Shown: positions 1 through 29,529, counted from the stretch's first letter. The stretch: DNA of 64,000 nt from Theristus sp. LFF4_11 (GCA_030248135.1 JASANC010000443.1:124001-188000); one strand, 5' to 3'. Program-made: numbers and translations. The notes: generated by a model not told the origin, from the letters alone.

Positions 1-64
1 AAAGGTCAGGAAATTTTGAAACGTTAATAATAAATTGTAACAGAAGGGAATCGGAAGTATTCAC

Positions 65-14822
<14,758 letters not shown>

Positions 14823-16757
14823 GTTGCGCGCACGCCACCGGCCGCTGCCGACACTGCTACGCCGACGGAACGCTGCTCACGCTGCAAGGCAACATTCGCT
14901 GCATTGCAACAACACTGGACGACGTACTGTATGGACAATGGTCTTTCCAAAGCTGTTGCTGCTGTTAGTGCTAATAGTCACGTTGTTGCCATGACATGGC
15001 ACCAAAAAAAGCGCGAAGCGATGGGGATTGTTATACTGATCGTGGAGTCTTTGATAGCCACTGCTACTGCTTCGTAGAATCCAATTGCTTTGGGTACATG
15101 GTACGGGACAGTAGTTTACCTGCGAGGTGACTGTTGCAAACGCAACGTTTGTTTAATTGCATAGTGTCGTCGTGAGCATCATCAGTGAGAGACAACAACG
15201 GTGTTGTTCAGTGCCCATTCACAAATGTGCACATAATAATTGTGAGTTTACTATGAATCGTACGTTTTATTTGAATTACAGAAACGCTTACGTTTCAAGC
15301 AGATAAAAAACCTTTCCAAACTTGATTTCAAGCCAGCTACCGTTTTTCTGCATTCCTAAGGTTGGATACGGCGAAAAAAAACTAGCAAAACGCGAAACCA
15401 GCAACAACCGAACATGAATGAGGCCGCGTTACCCCGGCGGTAATGCCGAACTAACGCTACTTAACTGAAGCTTCGCAAAGCCCGTCACACCGGTTCTCGC
15501 GCACGCTGGCGCGGTGTTTTCGTTGGCTTTTTAATCAACGCAACATACACGCACGTACAGTACATACACCATTCAGCATGTGGAGCGTGTGTGTGTATTT
15601 TTATTGCAACTAAAAGAATTAGTTTCCCACACAGTGCCGCTCAACGGGTTTGTCGTTGTTTCTTCTCTACGCAAAGCTCTGGTCGATTAAAAATTCGTGC
15701 CACTACTAAAACCAACACTACATATGAGTTCTGTTCCACGCGGCATATCGGGTCAACGCCAAGAATGACAACACCGATGTATCGAACACATGTTTGTGAT
15801 CCAGACTGTATATCTTTGGAGCACACTGATTCGCTATGTGTTGCCGGGAAGCAACCAATCAGTGCGCTTAGATGACAAATTTTGGATATGTACAAAATCC
15901 AGGCATTTTTGCGTGTCTAACAGTGCTTCCCAAAGTCAAACCGACAGCCGCGACGATGGATGCGAACAAGGTTAGCTTGCGGTGTGTTTCTGATTAAATC
16001 TGATGCAAATTGGCACATTCCGGCATATATGTTTGCGTTTTATGGCTCCAGAACTGGCGGACTGTAAAATCGACAACCATATGTACGTAAAATCCACTTC
16101 CTTGTTTCAAGAAATTTCGACAGCAAAGTTCCGCATTGCACCAGATTAAGCCAGGTGGTAACGCCTGTCATATCAATTGCCTGTTCGATTTAAGTCGATT
16201 TATTCAATGGCTTCAAAAGCGAAAGGTGTGTGCACCAGAAACCGAACTGTAAATGAACTCTATCATTTCCAATCCCGGCCATCCCCTCTGAAACTCACAA
16301 AGCAGCGTCCCGCGGGCTGTCGGCGGACGTGCGCTTGTCTGTCCATCATGGTAGCCAAAAAAAGGTGCGAGCCACGAAGCCCGAAAGTGAAAATTGAACA
16401 GCAGAAAGCAGGACCGCGAAACGGAAGAACGCCAAGGTCAACAGCAGCACCGTTCAGTGGATGGAAGGAGAATTGTTCGACAAATAAATAAGTTGGAATG
16501 TTTGAAAAAAATCGTCGACAAATTCGAATTAGCCGCCGGTGCGACGTCAATTGCGGTGGGTGTTGGCGTTGTCAGAGTATTGGAATATCAAAATGTGGAT
16601 CAGCGTTCGAAGCACAAAATCGTGTATGGTCATCGCCGTGGCTTTAATCTGAAAATTACAGTCTCTCCAGCAGTGTGTGCTCTTGTTGTGCTTGTGTTCT
16701 GTGGTTTACAAGAAAAGAAAACTTTCAGCGCCTGCCATTCTCTTGTCGAAAACGGAG

Positions 16758-16760
<3 letters not shown>

Positions 16761-16792
<32 letters not shown>
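16761..16792. repeat. AG/GA dinucleotide microsatellite
   Basis: About 16 uninterrupted GA units lie upstream of Cav2. It is a simple repeat with no associated gene. Confidence 0.9.
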
Positions 16793-16793
<1 letters not shown>

Positions 16794-18163
16794 GCGTGCA
16801 AAAAAATGCAGTCAATCAATCAGCTGACAACGAATGGGGCACCGCAGCGGTGCGCCAGCAGCTCAACGGGTAATAAGGATAATAGCCCGTGTGCGCCCCC
16901 GTGCTGTGGTTATACACAGACATCACAACAGTCGGCCATATGAAATTAGGTTCCGTTTATACCAGCATGGCATGCGCACTTTCTGCCATGTATAAATTAT
17001 CATCAAGAAAATCATGAAAACTGTAAATCAAAATGCACCCAGCGGCTGCGCTGGCCACATCCACATGTATACGTGGAAAAAGCTGGCGAGCGTACAACGT
17101 ACAAGCTGGACACACCTTTGCTATTCGAACGATTGCAATGTGTGATCTCATGGCATATGGAGAAGCAGCGAAATCACGATGGCACTGCGGCCGTTATATG
17201 CGGACCGGATTGACATTGGTCATGCATGAGCAGAACACGATGTGCAAAGGTGAACAGGCAGGTCAAAATGCTCTTATTCGAAAAAAACACGATTTTTTTA
17301 TTTACGAGCGAGAGCTGAATCTTCAGACAAACCCCGTGCAAAAATATTGCGGCAAAAATCACAAGTGGGTGCGCGATGACTGGCATACTCATACGGCGTG
17401 CTAACAGGGTTCGTTTCAAGACACACGTTCCTTGGTTATTATTGAATTGCGCTCGAAGAAACTTTCGGTGTGGATATCGACCTCTGAAGGAAAAGCAAGG
17501 CGAACAAAAATTGACTTTGCTTGCACACTGCCATGTCCCCAGTGAATTGGTATTGCAAATATCATTTTGCTCATGTCGATAATTGGGTTAAACTGTGTGT
17601 GCCCTGAGTATCGCAAGTTAAGAATCTCAAAACAAACCGCTTCTGTGAAGTCGTTCTCGTTTTCATGTTGAAAAATCTTCGAAGATTCTATAATAGATAA
17701 AATTTTTAAGCGGAAGCAATTTTTCAACCTAATAAGCAGCTTGTTACGACGGAAAGTTAAGTCTGACATAAAGCAAATTAAATTATGGCCTTTGAAAACG
17801 ACTCAAGGCAGAGACAAGTTGAAATTATTTGAATACAACTCGTCATCACAAATCTTGAATAGCTGAAAATTGCAAACTGTCCTGAAATTGCAACATTGCA
17901 GACCATAAAAAAACAAAAAGTGAGCTATATAAGAACCAGCTTCTTTTCGGTTACAGTTTCACAAAAAAAACCGTTTCCAATCATATTGGAACGAAACCAA
18001 ATGAGCGGAAAACTGATCATGATACGCTTGATCAACCGAGACTGCAAGAATAAAACGAAGAAAGGCTCACGAAGAACGGCTGAGCTTGAGATCATTGTGA
18101 AACAATAAATAATACGTCAAACTCAATAAAATGCAAATCTCATATTGGCCAGTGCCAGCCGTG

Positions 18164-18190
18164 TGTGTATGCGTGTGTGTGTGCGTCATT
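18164..18190. repeat. GT-rich simple repeat
   Basis: An imperfect (GT)n tract is interrupted by GTATGC and GC. It lies in the gene-poor region upstream of Cav2. Confidence 0.7.
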
Positions 18191-21100
18191 GCCTGGCATT
18201 CGCTTGCGCCGCGCGCACACACACGAACGTGCTTGAACACAAAATTATATTTAATCCGAACTATTATTCGCTGCGACACTAGTCGCCCACAAAACTTGAG
18301 ACCATGCTTGATGTTCCGGGCGGCCATCTCGCAGCTATGTAGTCCAATTATGAAAGCTATTTCAAGGAAAATATGTTCTGAGATTGAATTTTTATCCTGC
18401 TAGTACTTACACGTGCCATACATCGCCAATTCAGGACAGGAAACACATATGTACAGTCGATGTTCGACTTTTGATCAAAAAAATTGCTGGACAGAATCCT
18501 GTTCAGGTCCAGGGTTCTCTCGAGCAGGGTTCATTAGTATTTTTCTGTTAGCAGTTACTGTGTAAATCCGGGATGGTTCAGAATTTGTGTGACTGCTAAA
18601 TCTTGACTTCAAAAATGATTTCTGTGAAAAAAAACTAACTGAACAGCACACAAGCGAAATATGGCTAGAGAGGATGTCAATCGCAGAGCGTGGACCGCGC
18701 CTGTGGACCGGAACAAGACTCTGGCACGGCCACCGGGGCTGCGTGCCGCCTGTGCGAAAGCAGCCATAATCATCATAACTAACATAAACTGTATCGGTAT
18801 ACGCGATTAATCCAGTGCAGACGACGCCGTCGACCGCAAAAAAAACTACGTCACAGCAAAACGCGACCAGTCTGCCTGTGAGCGTGCAGTCGTGTGGCCG
18901 CGCCTCAATGGCATTCCCATTATATTATTTGAGTTCGTTCAAGCGTCTCTGCATACACCCACCGAAAGCACACGCGAATCCACGGAAACAGATCTCTCTG
19001 TTTCTGCTTTTTGCTCAATTCTTGAGATCGCTTTGTCGCGCGCGCTTTGTGCTTTTTGGTTGCTATTTTCGATCCTGAGAAATCGTGCTAATCAGACGCA
19101 TATGGAGCAGACGGAAAGAATATGAGAGCAATAGTACATGCAGGCACATTGTATTATTGTCCACAAATATAAGATGGCAAACTGCTCCGACACACAGCAA
19201 ACAACGACCACGAAAACGACAATGGCAAAAAAGTTGATTTTTATACCAGAACAAGCTGCTTACATGTTGTGTAACAATGCGGCGCGCGTGCGCTTTTGAT
19301 CAGCGAAAGTGCAAGCGGGAGAACTTTTTGGTCTCTTTCTTTGCTTTTCGTGACGGTCATGCGCTTATCGCAAATAGTAAGTACATGCATGGATAGCACG
19401 CATCAGATGTTCGCTGAATTTGAGACCAATGTGGAATATCATTTCAGCCCCCGTTGCCCTGTGCGTCTGGGTCACACCGTTTTTTCGTAACGACTACAAC
19501 CGCAGATATTGTTTAGGGTGGTCAAATTCGGACTCACTACGAAGTCATGCATTGCATACACACGCTCAAGGCTCAAGCAATCTATAGATATGTTATATGT
19601 ATATGTTGATAGATTTTAGAACTTCCGAATTGAATAATACTGAAACACCTGTGCAGGAAACTCGCCGCTTAGCAGGGTTGTTATCATTGTTGGTTGGCAT
19701 GTTGACGGTACACACAGAACGATTATTGGACAAACTGTTTCAGTTGCATATGCGCGACCGATGGCAGCAGCATACGATGGCTACCCACGCGTTGCTTCGC
19801 TTCCACTGAAACGTGACACTGAACAAATTTGCTGCATCACGGCCTAAGACGCTGATGCGCGCGCAGAAATCCGTAAAACGGACACCAGAAACGACCGATT
19901 TTCAAGGTATAAAATTGAAACAGTTGAGCGGAATTCTCAAATGTTGCCATACTTTGGCTCATGTTGAGGAAAAAAGCATTTTGGTTGTTAGCGAGTGAGT
20001 ATTTTCAACGCAGATAACAGAAACGACAAACGATGTTTCGGATCGTGAGATGTTTCGATACCACTCACGAGGTATATAATCACCCAGCCATAGTGAAGGT
20101 ACGAAATAGTTGCTATAAACCTGTCACTTTTCCGATAGATAAAAGGTGCGGGAGAAAATTTGAGTGGAAAAGAAAGAACGGGATAAAGGGTTTGAACAAG
20201 ATCAAAAGCTCATTTGTAGATAAATTTGTCTTCTTCGCAACTCGATCCTTTTTTTCATTCAATTTTCGCTCGTTACCCTGCAAAAAACAAGTAACCGGTT
20301 TATTCGGACATACATTGCAATACATGTCGCAAAAAACATCAGCACTCCGCCCAGCAACTGACATGCATACAGGGCAGGAGAAAAAAAGTGAGTTGAGGGC
20401 GTGTGAGAACATGGCAGAAAGGGCAACAAGTATAAAGATGGCACGAAAAAAACGCACGCTCCATCCAATCTACGGCTTCGCAGTTTTAGATACCAGCGTG
20501 ACTGGAAATAAGCCGTTCGAAAAATGTGACCGCACAACAAGCAATGCGTATGCTAACTAATATCCGTGGAACGAGATACAGATGCAAATGCGCGTGCATG
20601 TAAGTAGCGTGTACATGTGTCGTATGTACGCTCACCACGGTGTATCCGATCGAGCAAAGATATGCTTATAACTTCGAATTGAAGTGATCAGTCGTCTAGC
20701 TCTCTCTATATCCCTGGACCAGCAAAACTCTGTCGTATGCTAGACGAGCATGAGCATAAAATGTACGCAGCGGTGGACGAAAGCCAACAACACACGGCGA
20801 CACGGGTGTTTTCGATATAATCACACGGTATGATTGAATTGAGATGCATATGCCGCTCATGTATGAGTGTACACAGGGCCTTCGCCTCACCGTGTGGCTT
20901 GTATTTGAATAACTGATTTTAATCGAAATAATAACGAAAAGTTGAAGGTTTCACGCAGCAAAAAAAACTTGCTTACATTACGAGTGCCCCCCACCGTATG
21001 TGGAGTGTGGACATGTGTGTATAGAATGTATGTATCACATGTCATACATGTACCTGAATGTTTTGGTACCACCGGTGTGAATATTGTTCTTTGATTGTAG

Positions 21101-24100
21101 ATTGAGTACCTATGGTTTTTGACGACAATTACTGCGAGGAAAAATGAACTCTTCTGACCTTGTTCAAAAGAAAGAAAAGCCAAATTTTGCGAAAAAAGTA
21201 CTCGGTAACAGTTTTTTTAATCATAAATGTTCATTTGTATGCGACGCAGCATTGTTATAAGATCGCTACATATCTGCACTACCAACACAGATAATGCATG
21301 TAAAACTGCTTCAAATAAAACACACTCATCTTTCGACGCAAGTTCACGAATGTACGTGTGCGTGTGCTTATTTTTGCGGCGATACATGCACCGCATCCAA
21401 TCCTTCTGGAGTAACAACAACTCGAGTTTCGCAGCAGTTTGTGTTGTGTAGCCCCGCAAAAAACGGCCGCTGTCTGTCCGTGTATCTCAATCCTACCACG
21501 GAGGTACACAACTTTCTATTTTACTCGAGTCACATCAATGCCAGCGTTTTTTTTCTTTTTTTGCGTCGCGCGCACCACACACGCTCGTAAATGATGGTAT
21601 AAAAAATGAGAAAATAAACGGATCACGCGCTCTGCACATTCACGGTTAGTGCACATGAAACCAAAAAAAGACATTCGGTTCATGCGCATGTGCGTGCTCA
21701 GTCTGGGTGGTCGGTGCGTTTGACAGGTCTTGAGAATAATACAATAGTGCAACTAGAATCTTGAGATGTTGAAGAAGTTGTTTGCAGCTAAACAAATCCA
21801 GTTGTTCCACTTCAACTTTGTTCAAACAACTGAACCATAAAACTGTCAAAATGTTGCAATTATTGACTTCGCGTTCAAATATCATCCCAAAACCCACCCG
21901 TAACGGCTTCGCCTGTTCCTGTATAGTTGTGCCACGTGGCCGTTTTGATAAAGAAGTTGAGGAAGTGAGTTTGTAAGCAGTGTGTGTGCACGGTCCAACG
22001 AATTTCTACTCAATTGGAAGCAACTTTCAGCTGGAAATAAATTGAGCGTATCAAAATGGGCGGGAGCACTTTTGAACAACGCAATCCCGTCTCATCTTTT
22101 TCCGTTTTCTTTTATGTCGCTCAAACAATCGCCTTTCATTTGTATGCCCATGCTCAATCGGCCGCTCAATTGGTTCAAGAATGAAGAAACTACAGTTTCT
22201 ACGCTCTGGTTTCACAAACACACGATTTATGTTTTGTGATGTTGCGGTGGGGGTGGATGGACGTGAGCAAATTACGCTTTGTATCTTTGTGTGTACGTTT
22301 GAAAGTTTGTAAAGCTCTGATTGTTGTTAAGCCATTCAAGTTTTGTTTACCGCAATTTTGTTTCTTTTGAAGAAAGTTATAATAACTTCTAAGGCAGCAC
22401 TGACCGTTTGTTTTTACGCCGCTGAAGTGTTGATGAGTCGTTTGTTCCCAGCTCATAGCAACCGCTTATTGCTGCATGTTACTCTGTTTTTGTCAAATCT
22501 GTTTGTAAAAATATGGCAGTGACTTTTTATTGCAGACTTCAGAGAAGGATCACGCAGTTCCAGCTGTCACCTGCAAAAAAAGGTTTTATGTCAACAAAAA
22601 GTTATCACTCGAAAATTCTCACAAACTGAAACAGTGCCAAACTGCATCAAACAATAAATTGCATCAAACTCGATTTTCAAACTGGAAAAACAAGTGTAAA
22701 AAACATCATAAACGTTTTTCACATCATAAAACAGTCGAGACATTCAGCTTCAAAGAAGATAAAAAACCGGGTGAATGAAAGAATCAGCAATAAACGCTGA
22801 GAAAAACTTCCACAAATTGTTCAATACTAATTTTTGTCCACCTTGAAGCCAATTTTTATCCACCGAAAGATAATTTGAAAGAAATCGTTGAGTAAGATAC
22901 CCCAGTGAACCAGCCACCAGCGCACGACTGCTAACAAATCGTCTGCTTTTGTCAGAGAGGCTTATTCAAGCTCGACTTCAGTGAGACCGGGACTGGAACG
23001 TAGTTATCAAGTCCCACCCAGAAAATCGCTGCATAAGAACAGAAATGGAACAAGAAACTTTTCATTTCATGTTGGGGGTGTCAAACAAAGTTTGTCTGAG
23101 CGGCAAAAAACCGCACGGCAGGAAGTGAGTCGTTCGTGACCAATATAAATGGCTGGCAATCAGTGTTTGGTGTTTGGAAAGACATAAGTTAAAGACGAGA
23201 GAGACAACTTCATTTTGCAAACTTTGTTTTCGGCTGACGATTTGATAAGCTTCTTGTGGGATCAGTTGTGAATAACAGCAGTACCTCCGGGCTAGAGTTT
23301 TGCATCGGCAAACTAGTTAGAATCCAGATTCAACAATAATCGTCAAGCCGACAAAACCGCTTGCACAGTCCATAAATTAACTGCAACCGTAAAAATAGGA
23401 GTCACAAGACAGAACTTGCGTTCTGTTCAGATGGTTTCTTTCCACTTCAGTCATACAAAGTACCAAAGTCCGAAAGGAACTACTGTTTTTGTTTTTGAGG
23501 CTGAATTATTGCGCCATCGGGAGTGTTATTCATGCGCTGTACCTTTGTTCCTGCTGTATATCCGTGGCCATTATGAAAAATGAAACAATCTGCAAGATCA
23601 CGAACAATCGTAAAAATTAGTGCGTGTCGGCCGCGTGGTGCTGCACCTTTTTTTCATCAGTTCCGCCACATTTCTCTGTCGTACGGATGGTATGAGCTCG
23701 GAAAATTGTTTTGAATGAAGCTGAATGAAAACAGGACTGTAAACAGTAAACACCACACATATTATGCAAGCTGGGGATCTGAAGCTCGCTGATTGGTCGG
23801 ATTAGCACCATCAGCAGCCAATCATATGGTGGCAAGAGTGGAAAATTTGAAAAATACTGAATTCATAGCCACAAGTTTTGACATTCTTTGAAAAACGTCG
23901 AAAACAACAACAACCTCCACAAAAATGACAACGGAACAGTGAACACAATTTTGTGCACATTTATCATGCCAGAAACAACACATGATGCGTTACACATTGA
24001 ATACAAAAGTTGGAATTTATTGGCAGTGGCTTTGGCTTATACGGACATACACTCCTCATGGTAATGTCATTTTTTAGGAAGCAGAAGCAAAAAAGAACTG

Positions 24101-25308
24101 CGGTTAGTTGCAAGATCTGAAGATACGAAGCGAAAAATAAACACACGCGTAAAAAAGAACACAGTTCCATATGAAATTACACAGCGGCCACTAGTGTGGG
24201 GGCTAGTCCGATAAATGAATCAACCGCGAATAGACACATCAGAAGAACAGAAGGGCGTCCATAACTGAAGACGATCGTTCGGTTCGTTTTATCAAACCTG
24301 GTCAGCCGACCTTTTTTGTTTTCATGAGAAGGCTTTCATCTCGACCAAGAAGACAAGTCTGAAGTCTGCAACACTTGTTGGCTTGCACTCAGGACTGAAT
24401 AAATAAAGTCATTTCATAAATGAAAGCGCCGTTATTGTGGTATTGCTGCGTTGAATGAATAATAAAACTGTCAAAAAATGTGGTAAGAAACTCATAAATG
24501 AACGAGTGCTTGCACGGTTATCAAAATTCAGGTTGCTGAAACAAACAGCAGAACTCAAAATCCGGACCAGCATGTGGCATCTCACAGCTTTTGTGGCCTC
24601 CAGTCGTCTGGACTGTTGCGTGGGCTGCACAAATCAGTTCGGTTCATTTGACACACCCGTTTGTCATTGCCATGCACGTGGCCACACCAATGATCATGAA
24701 TGCAGTTTCATTAGCTGCACAGTTGCTGTACATCGTTTAGTGGCTGGGTCGTGGGATGCCCGGCCATGCAGCCAAACGGTGCTGTCAATTTTGTGCAGGG
24801 GGTGACGTGAACTTCGTGAATTTTGAAACGTAAAGGGTGTGCACCGAAGAGAATATCTGCACGTTGAGTGTCTGTACCTAATTTCGAAACACTCGTTCAC
24901 CATTTCGTGCCAATTTTTTTATCACAGACAAACTGCAACAAACCTGAATATCACGAGAATAACAAAGTAACACTCGCGGGTAACACAAGAAAGTGGTCAA
25001 GATACTCGTGGTAACTCATCATAATATTCCCTACTAATTTGAGCGTGTCGGATCAAAATGACGTGTTCTAAATAAAACTTGTCATGCACAGCAACCCGGA
25101 TTTTCAGTTTAGCTGACTCCTTCACATAAAAAATACGTGACGGAGTGAACAGAACTGAAATTCTGGCGCCTGCGTGTGACAAACAGGCGTTCCTATAGCA
25201 AGTGACGTCATGTCGGTCTGATACGTTCGAACAAAATCTACAATACTTATGTACAAACGTCCAGTATGGGTGACACCAAACTTGACAATGAAAGGACCAC
25301 AACGAAAA

Positions 25309-28300
25309 TCACTGGTCAATCTGGAGCCATTCCATGATGATGTCTGTGAACGTTCTCGTTGCCAAATGCGCCAAGCGTCGTTTCAGTCGTGTGCTTTTGG
25401 TTGTGGTTTCTTGATCGGATTCTGAATCACTGTTGTTTGTTGTTTTTCTGTAAAACAACGTGTTTTCACAGTTTCGCACACAAACAAACAAACCATGCTC
25501 GAAATTGCAGCAGTCGATCGTCAGCTCCGATTTCGGATACGAAACAGGCACGTCGATCTGTAGGCCAGGCCAGTCCGGTGGGTCGATGGCTGTAGTTTTT
25601 TTAAACAAAAACATTCAATTCAGTTGAGTTACCGTTGCATTCACCATTTATCGCAGCTGAAAAAACAGCCTCAAAACGAAAACGTCACCAACTTTTTCTG
25701 CATTTCACAGTGACATAGGAGCAGCGTGCGCTCAGCGGTGGCTGGGTTTTGTCGACCTGTACGGGTGAAGTAAATTTCACACAAATACAAAACTTTACAC
25801 AATATATACCATTTTTCTCTGACCTCCAGCCAAGTGACTGAATGTCTGACCTCAACGTGAACTCTGTCGGCGAGCGCTTCCCGCTCAGCCGCGAATGCCG
25901 CTGTCATCTCGATCTGCTCCCCGCTGACGCAGTCGACTGCAAATCGTGCCTGTCCCGTCGCGCCCGTCGTGCTGCTCGACTGCTCCTCGGGCATACGCCA
26001 TTCTGGGGGCACACTGCAGTTCACACACAACAGTCAATTTCAGCATGAGAATCTTAGATTTTGCCTGTTCGGTGAATTTTTATCGCAACTGAACACCATA
26101 TTCGTGCGACGGCGTTGTGTGTGAAACGTGGTGAATCTGTCGCCATGCGGTGAGCGTGAGGATTGCAGCGGTGTACACCACAGTAGCCCACACGACGGCA
26201 GATTCAACATTCACCTCTTTCCACAACACCGAGGCACGGGTGTGATGGACAGGAAACACTGAGATTGAATGAATATTGCGCGAAGCGTTGTTCCATTGAG
26301 AGGAGACAAAGCTGTTTTGGAAAGACAGAACAGGACGGGACACCCAATAACTGCTGGCCTCAAGCAATTCACGAGACGCACGTGGCGCGCAGATGTGCGA
26401 CGGAGGCCCACGGATCGGTGAAGCAGTTCTTGAGCAGCTGCTTGCCGTCGGGGTAGCGCAGCACCTGGCGCATCGCCTCCACCATCGGCTGGCACAGCGC
26501 CGCTTTGTCTTGTTGCTGAAAGCGCCCAGCAACGGTCGATCAATGCTTGCGGGAGCAAAAAATAAAATGCTTTCAGAAAAGAATCACCACAGAGAACAGA
26601 AATTTACCGCAAACTTTGATCTGACCGCCGCCTCGCACCGCTTTAGGATGTCCATGCTAACGGTGCTGAAAAGGTTGAAAAAGAAAGGTTTCCAGAATGA
26701 AGGAGACACAAATTTGATAACAAATCATAAAAATCAGCAACAAGCACGTTTCAACGGCAAGACCCACCGCTCCCCCGAGATGATCTTGATGAGGTTCTGG
26801 TATTTCTTGCGTTCATTCTGGTCGTCGTCGTCGATCTCGAGCAAATGCTGACGCAGACGGTGCAGGAACGGCTGCAGCTCTCTGATCTTCTCCCCGTACG
26901 CCTCATCCACGGACGCCGTTGTACCCGTTGTTGTTGCTGATGATGACGGCGCCACTTGCGCACTGCTGTCTGCAACACAACGATCGGAAGAATGGACTAC
27001 TGTGTTATAACTGAACTGTAAAATCGCAGAACAGATACAGAACACTTGGCATCACGAAGTTGTATTTTTTAGCTGATCCGTGAACCATTTCAAGATTGGA
27101 AAAGTCCCCAAACCCAATTAGTCACTCAACTCAACCCTCAGCGGGCAACACATTCCCCACCTGGTTGTGCCTGCTGTTGGGGCTGCATCTGCGGCTGTTG
27201 CGGCATTTGCTGTGCTTGTTGTTGTTGTGCAACGCCTTGCTGCTGTTGTTGTTGTTGACGCTGTTGAATCTGTGCACGCTGCAGCGCTTCTGAAATCAAT
27301 TATGGGTTCCGATATTTTGCATTCTAAATTTCGTGCAAATTGCGTGTCACCAATAAAGCAAAACAGTGTGCGCGCACGAACCAGTGGGCATTCTCTGAGC
27401 GTCCGATGCGATGGGCGCCATGCCCGGCTGCCCCTGCCTGATTGGTGCATACACCATTTGTGCCCCCGCTGTGCTGGTGGCTGCCACTGGCGGGCGCACC
27501 GTGACGCCACTGCCACCGACAGGCCCGTAGCTCGCACCCGTTTGCACGTAGGCACCGCCTTGGCTCGCTGCGAAACCACTGAAAGGCGTCAATGTCCTTT
27601 TTTTAATTTAGAGCACTGATTGGCTGCAAGTACCATTAATCAATACTGAACGATTTATGAACAGCCTGGTGATTGCATGCTATGCTGATGAGACGGTATG
27701 GTTTGCAATTGTGGTGCCACGATGCGGTGCGCACGTATTGCAGTAATTCGCGGTGACATACACCACGTTGCAACACACGCCGTCGCACGGGCATTCTACA
27801 CCGAACAGCTGCGTTTGCCTGTCTGCCATTCACTAACGTTTCGCCCGGCTGCATGTAGCGCGTCGGTCTCGTGGCCACCATCTGCGGCTGCCGCATACCG
27901 AACTCCTGAAACAGTGACCAACAAAGCTTCCTCAACATCCTCATCTTCAACTCTCTTAATATTCGGGTTCGTGCTCAATACAGGTAGGGCGCCCCTCGAG
28001 TTTTCTCTGTCATTAAGTGCCTATACACCCCTCGGCGGGGCTCGATCCCCCGAACGCACAGACAAGAAAGAGTCTACCGCGCTACCAGCAGGCCACGAGG
28101 GTGACCAGTCACACCTGTTGCTGCGACTGCTGTTGCATCTGTTGTTGCTGTTGACGTTGTTGGTGTTGCATGTACAGCTGCTGCAGTTCTCGTTGTCGTT
28201 GCATCGGCGGCAAGGCCTGCAGTCGCTGCTGCATGTCCGGCGGCAACACGTTGTAGACTGAGAGACCATAGCAGTTTTTTAGTAAATGTTGCCCGGAAAT

Positions 28301-29529
28301 CGACAAAAACTGGCACAAGTGCACACACATTGTATCAAGTCTTGGTCGTTTGGTGGACCCCTCTGCATGGGCATGCGCGACGTGGCGACCATCTGCCGCG
28401 GTTGGCCAGCCGTCTGTTGCTGCATCACGTACTGCTGCTGTGCCTGACCACCACCCGGTTGGGCCATCTGCAATAGAAGTATGTTCGTTGTTATAACGTT
28501 TTTTAAGTAATCATGTCCGTAATGCCAGTTGAAAGCAACTAATCAGATCAGAGTGATTAGTTGAACGAACAAACCACTTGATTCGGCTGATAGGTGCCCC
28601 TCGGCCCCTGAGGCATCATGTATTGGCCTTGACCGCCTGCACCCGGCTGTGGAGGCTGGCCAGGCTGCGGCACCGACTGCTGCCCGTACGACTGCGGGGC
28701 GGCCTGTTGCTGCTGTTGACCTTGGCCTGAAACATCACACGGTTGGGTCATAGGTGAGCATTCAGATTCAACATGGAAACTTATGACCACGCAGATTGAG
28801 TTCAGATTGTGTGTCCTAATGTGAAGAGACAATGCACTTGTCGTCATAGCACAGTATGTAATGCTGTACAGCCACAAAGAAACTCACAGGCACACGACAC
28901 AGCAGCGCGCGTCTCATCATTGTGTGCGCATGCGTGTTTGTTTGTGACTGCGCAACATTGCTGTGTTATAACAGAGCACACTGTTCGTCAGAGTGCAGAC
29001 GATGGCTTTATCACTGAAAGCAACACAGCCACCAATCAGCCATTTCATGTTTCCAAGCGAGTGCGTGCAATTCTACGATTTCGCTCACGTATCCAGTTGG
29101 TGTGCACACGGCCCACGTTCATGCGATACGCCTGCACGTCGGCAGACTCCATGAAGATTCGCTCCTCCAATTCCTGCACGGAGCGAACGCCGTTCGGCAA
29201 CGACTGAGTCTCGTTCAGGACGGACTCGCTGCGAGAGAAAACGAATTGGTGAATGTAGATCACGTGTGTTCTGTTGGTTTTGTGCGACGGTGTGGTGGAA
29301 CGTGGTACACCGCAGGGCACTGCGGAGGCTTATGGCAATGCGCACAGCATGTTCACTCCCCCACACTGTTGCACCGGTGTGATTGTGAAATGCATCTGCA
29401 ACTGTGAACAGCACCCACCACTCTAGAAATAAATGCAAACCGAAATGGCAAATTCACATAACATTCTTTAACTAACAAAATCTGTATCGTTTTCTGACGC
29501 ATCGGCGGCGGTGGCTTCTCAGCTGCCAT
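25309..29529 (-). CDS. MED15/mdt-15: Mediator complex subunit 15 (KIX-domain, Gln-rich)
   Basis: Tail-module Mediator subunit linking transcription activators to RNA polymerase II in the nucleus; the KIX domain binds activators. Exons (high to low): 29477-29529, 29089-29228, 28578-28726, 28329-28467, 28115-28257, 27838-27905, 27382-27578, 27161-27289, 26768-26969, 26608-26665, 26382-26515, 25851-26013, 25693-25756, 25490-25589, 25309-25447. Phases agree throughout and sum to 625 aa. The N-terminus (PMRQKTIQ, then a SVQELEERIF helix) fits KIX at about 8-65. Residues 65-340 are Gln/Pro/Met-rich with runs such as QQQQQQQ. A conserved central helix, EKIRELQPFLHRLRQ, follows at about 355. The C-terminal part, with PPDWPGLQIDVPVSYP and a TRLKRRLAHL helix, matches the MED15 C-terminal domain (PPLELSVPADYP in vertebrates, recalled from family knowledge). 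The third-exon donor could lie 3 nt further on (28575). Confidence 0.93.
28025..28101 (-). repeat. tRNA-derived SINE-like fragment, copy 2 (MED15 intron)
   Basis: On the minus strand: CTGGTAGCGCGGTAGAC as a D-arm/A-box-like start, an AGAC...GTCT anticodon-like stem, and a CGGGG-GATCGAG-CCCCG T-arm with good pairing. Much of it is shared with 1134-1193. The anticodon loop is the wrong size and the element lies inside an intron. A tRNA-headed SINE or pseudo-tRNA is more likely than a working tRNA. Confidence 0.55.

Larger units (their letters stand above)
14823..25308. other. 10.5 kb intergenic region upstream of Cav2; no gene recognised
   Basis: No coding exon with recognisable homology was found on either strand. 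Visible contents: an AG dinucleotide run at 16761-16792, GT-rich tracts near 18164-18190, many ATG/CAT-containing alternating purine-pyrimidine stretches, CCAATCAG at 15855-15862, and an inverted pair (CTGATTGG 23789, CCAATCAT 23818). It probably combines the Cav2 promoter and upstream region with the 3' flank of MED15. Short hypothetical or noncoding RNA genes cannot be excluded. Confidence 0.5.

Noticed and set aside
28025..28101. Functional tRNA gene
   Set aside because: The T-arm pairs well, but the anticodon loop size and acceptor pairing are poor, and a degraded relative exists in another intron. A tRNA-derived repeat is more likely.
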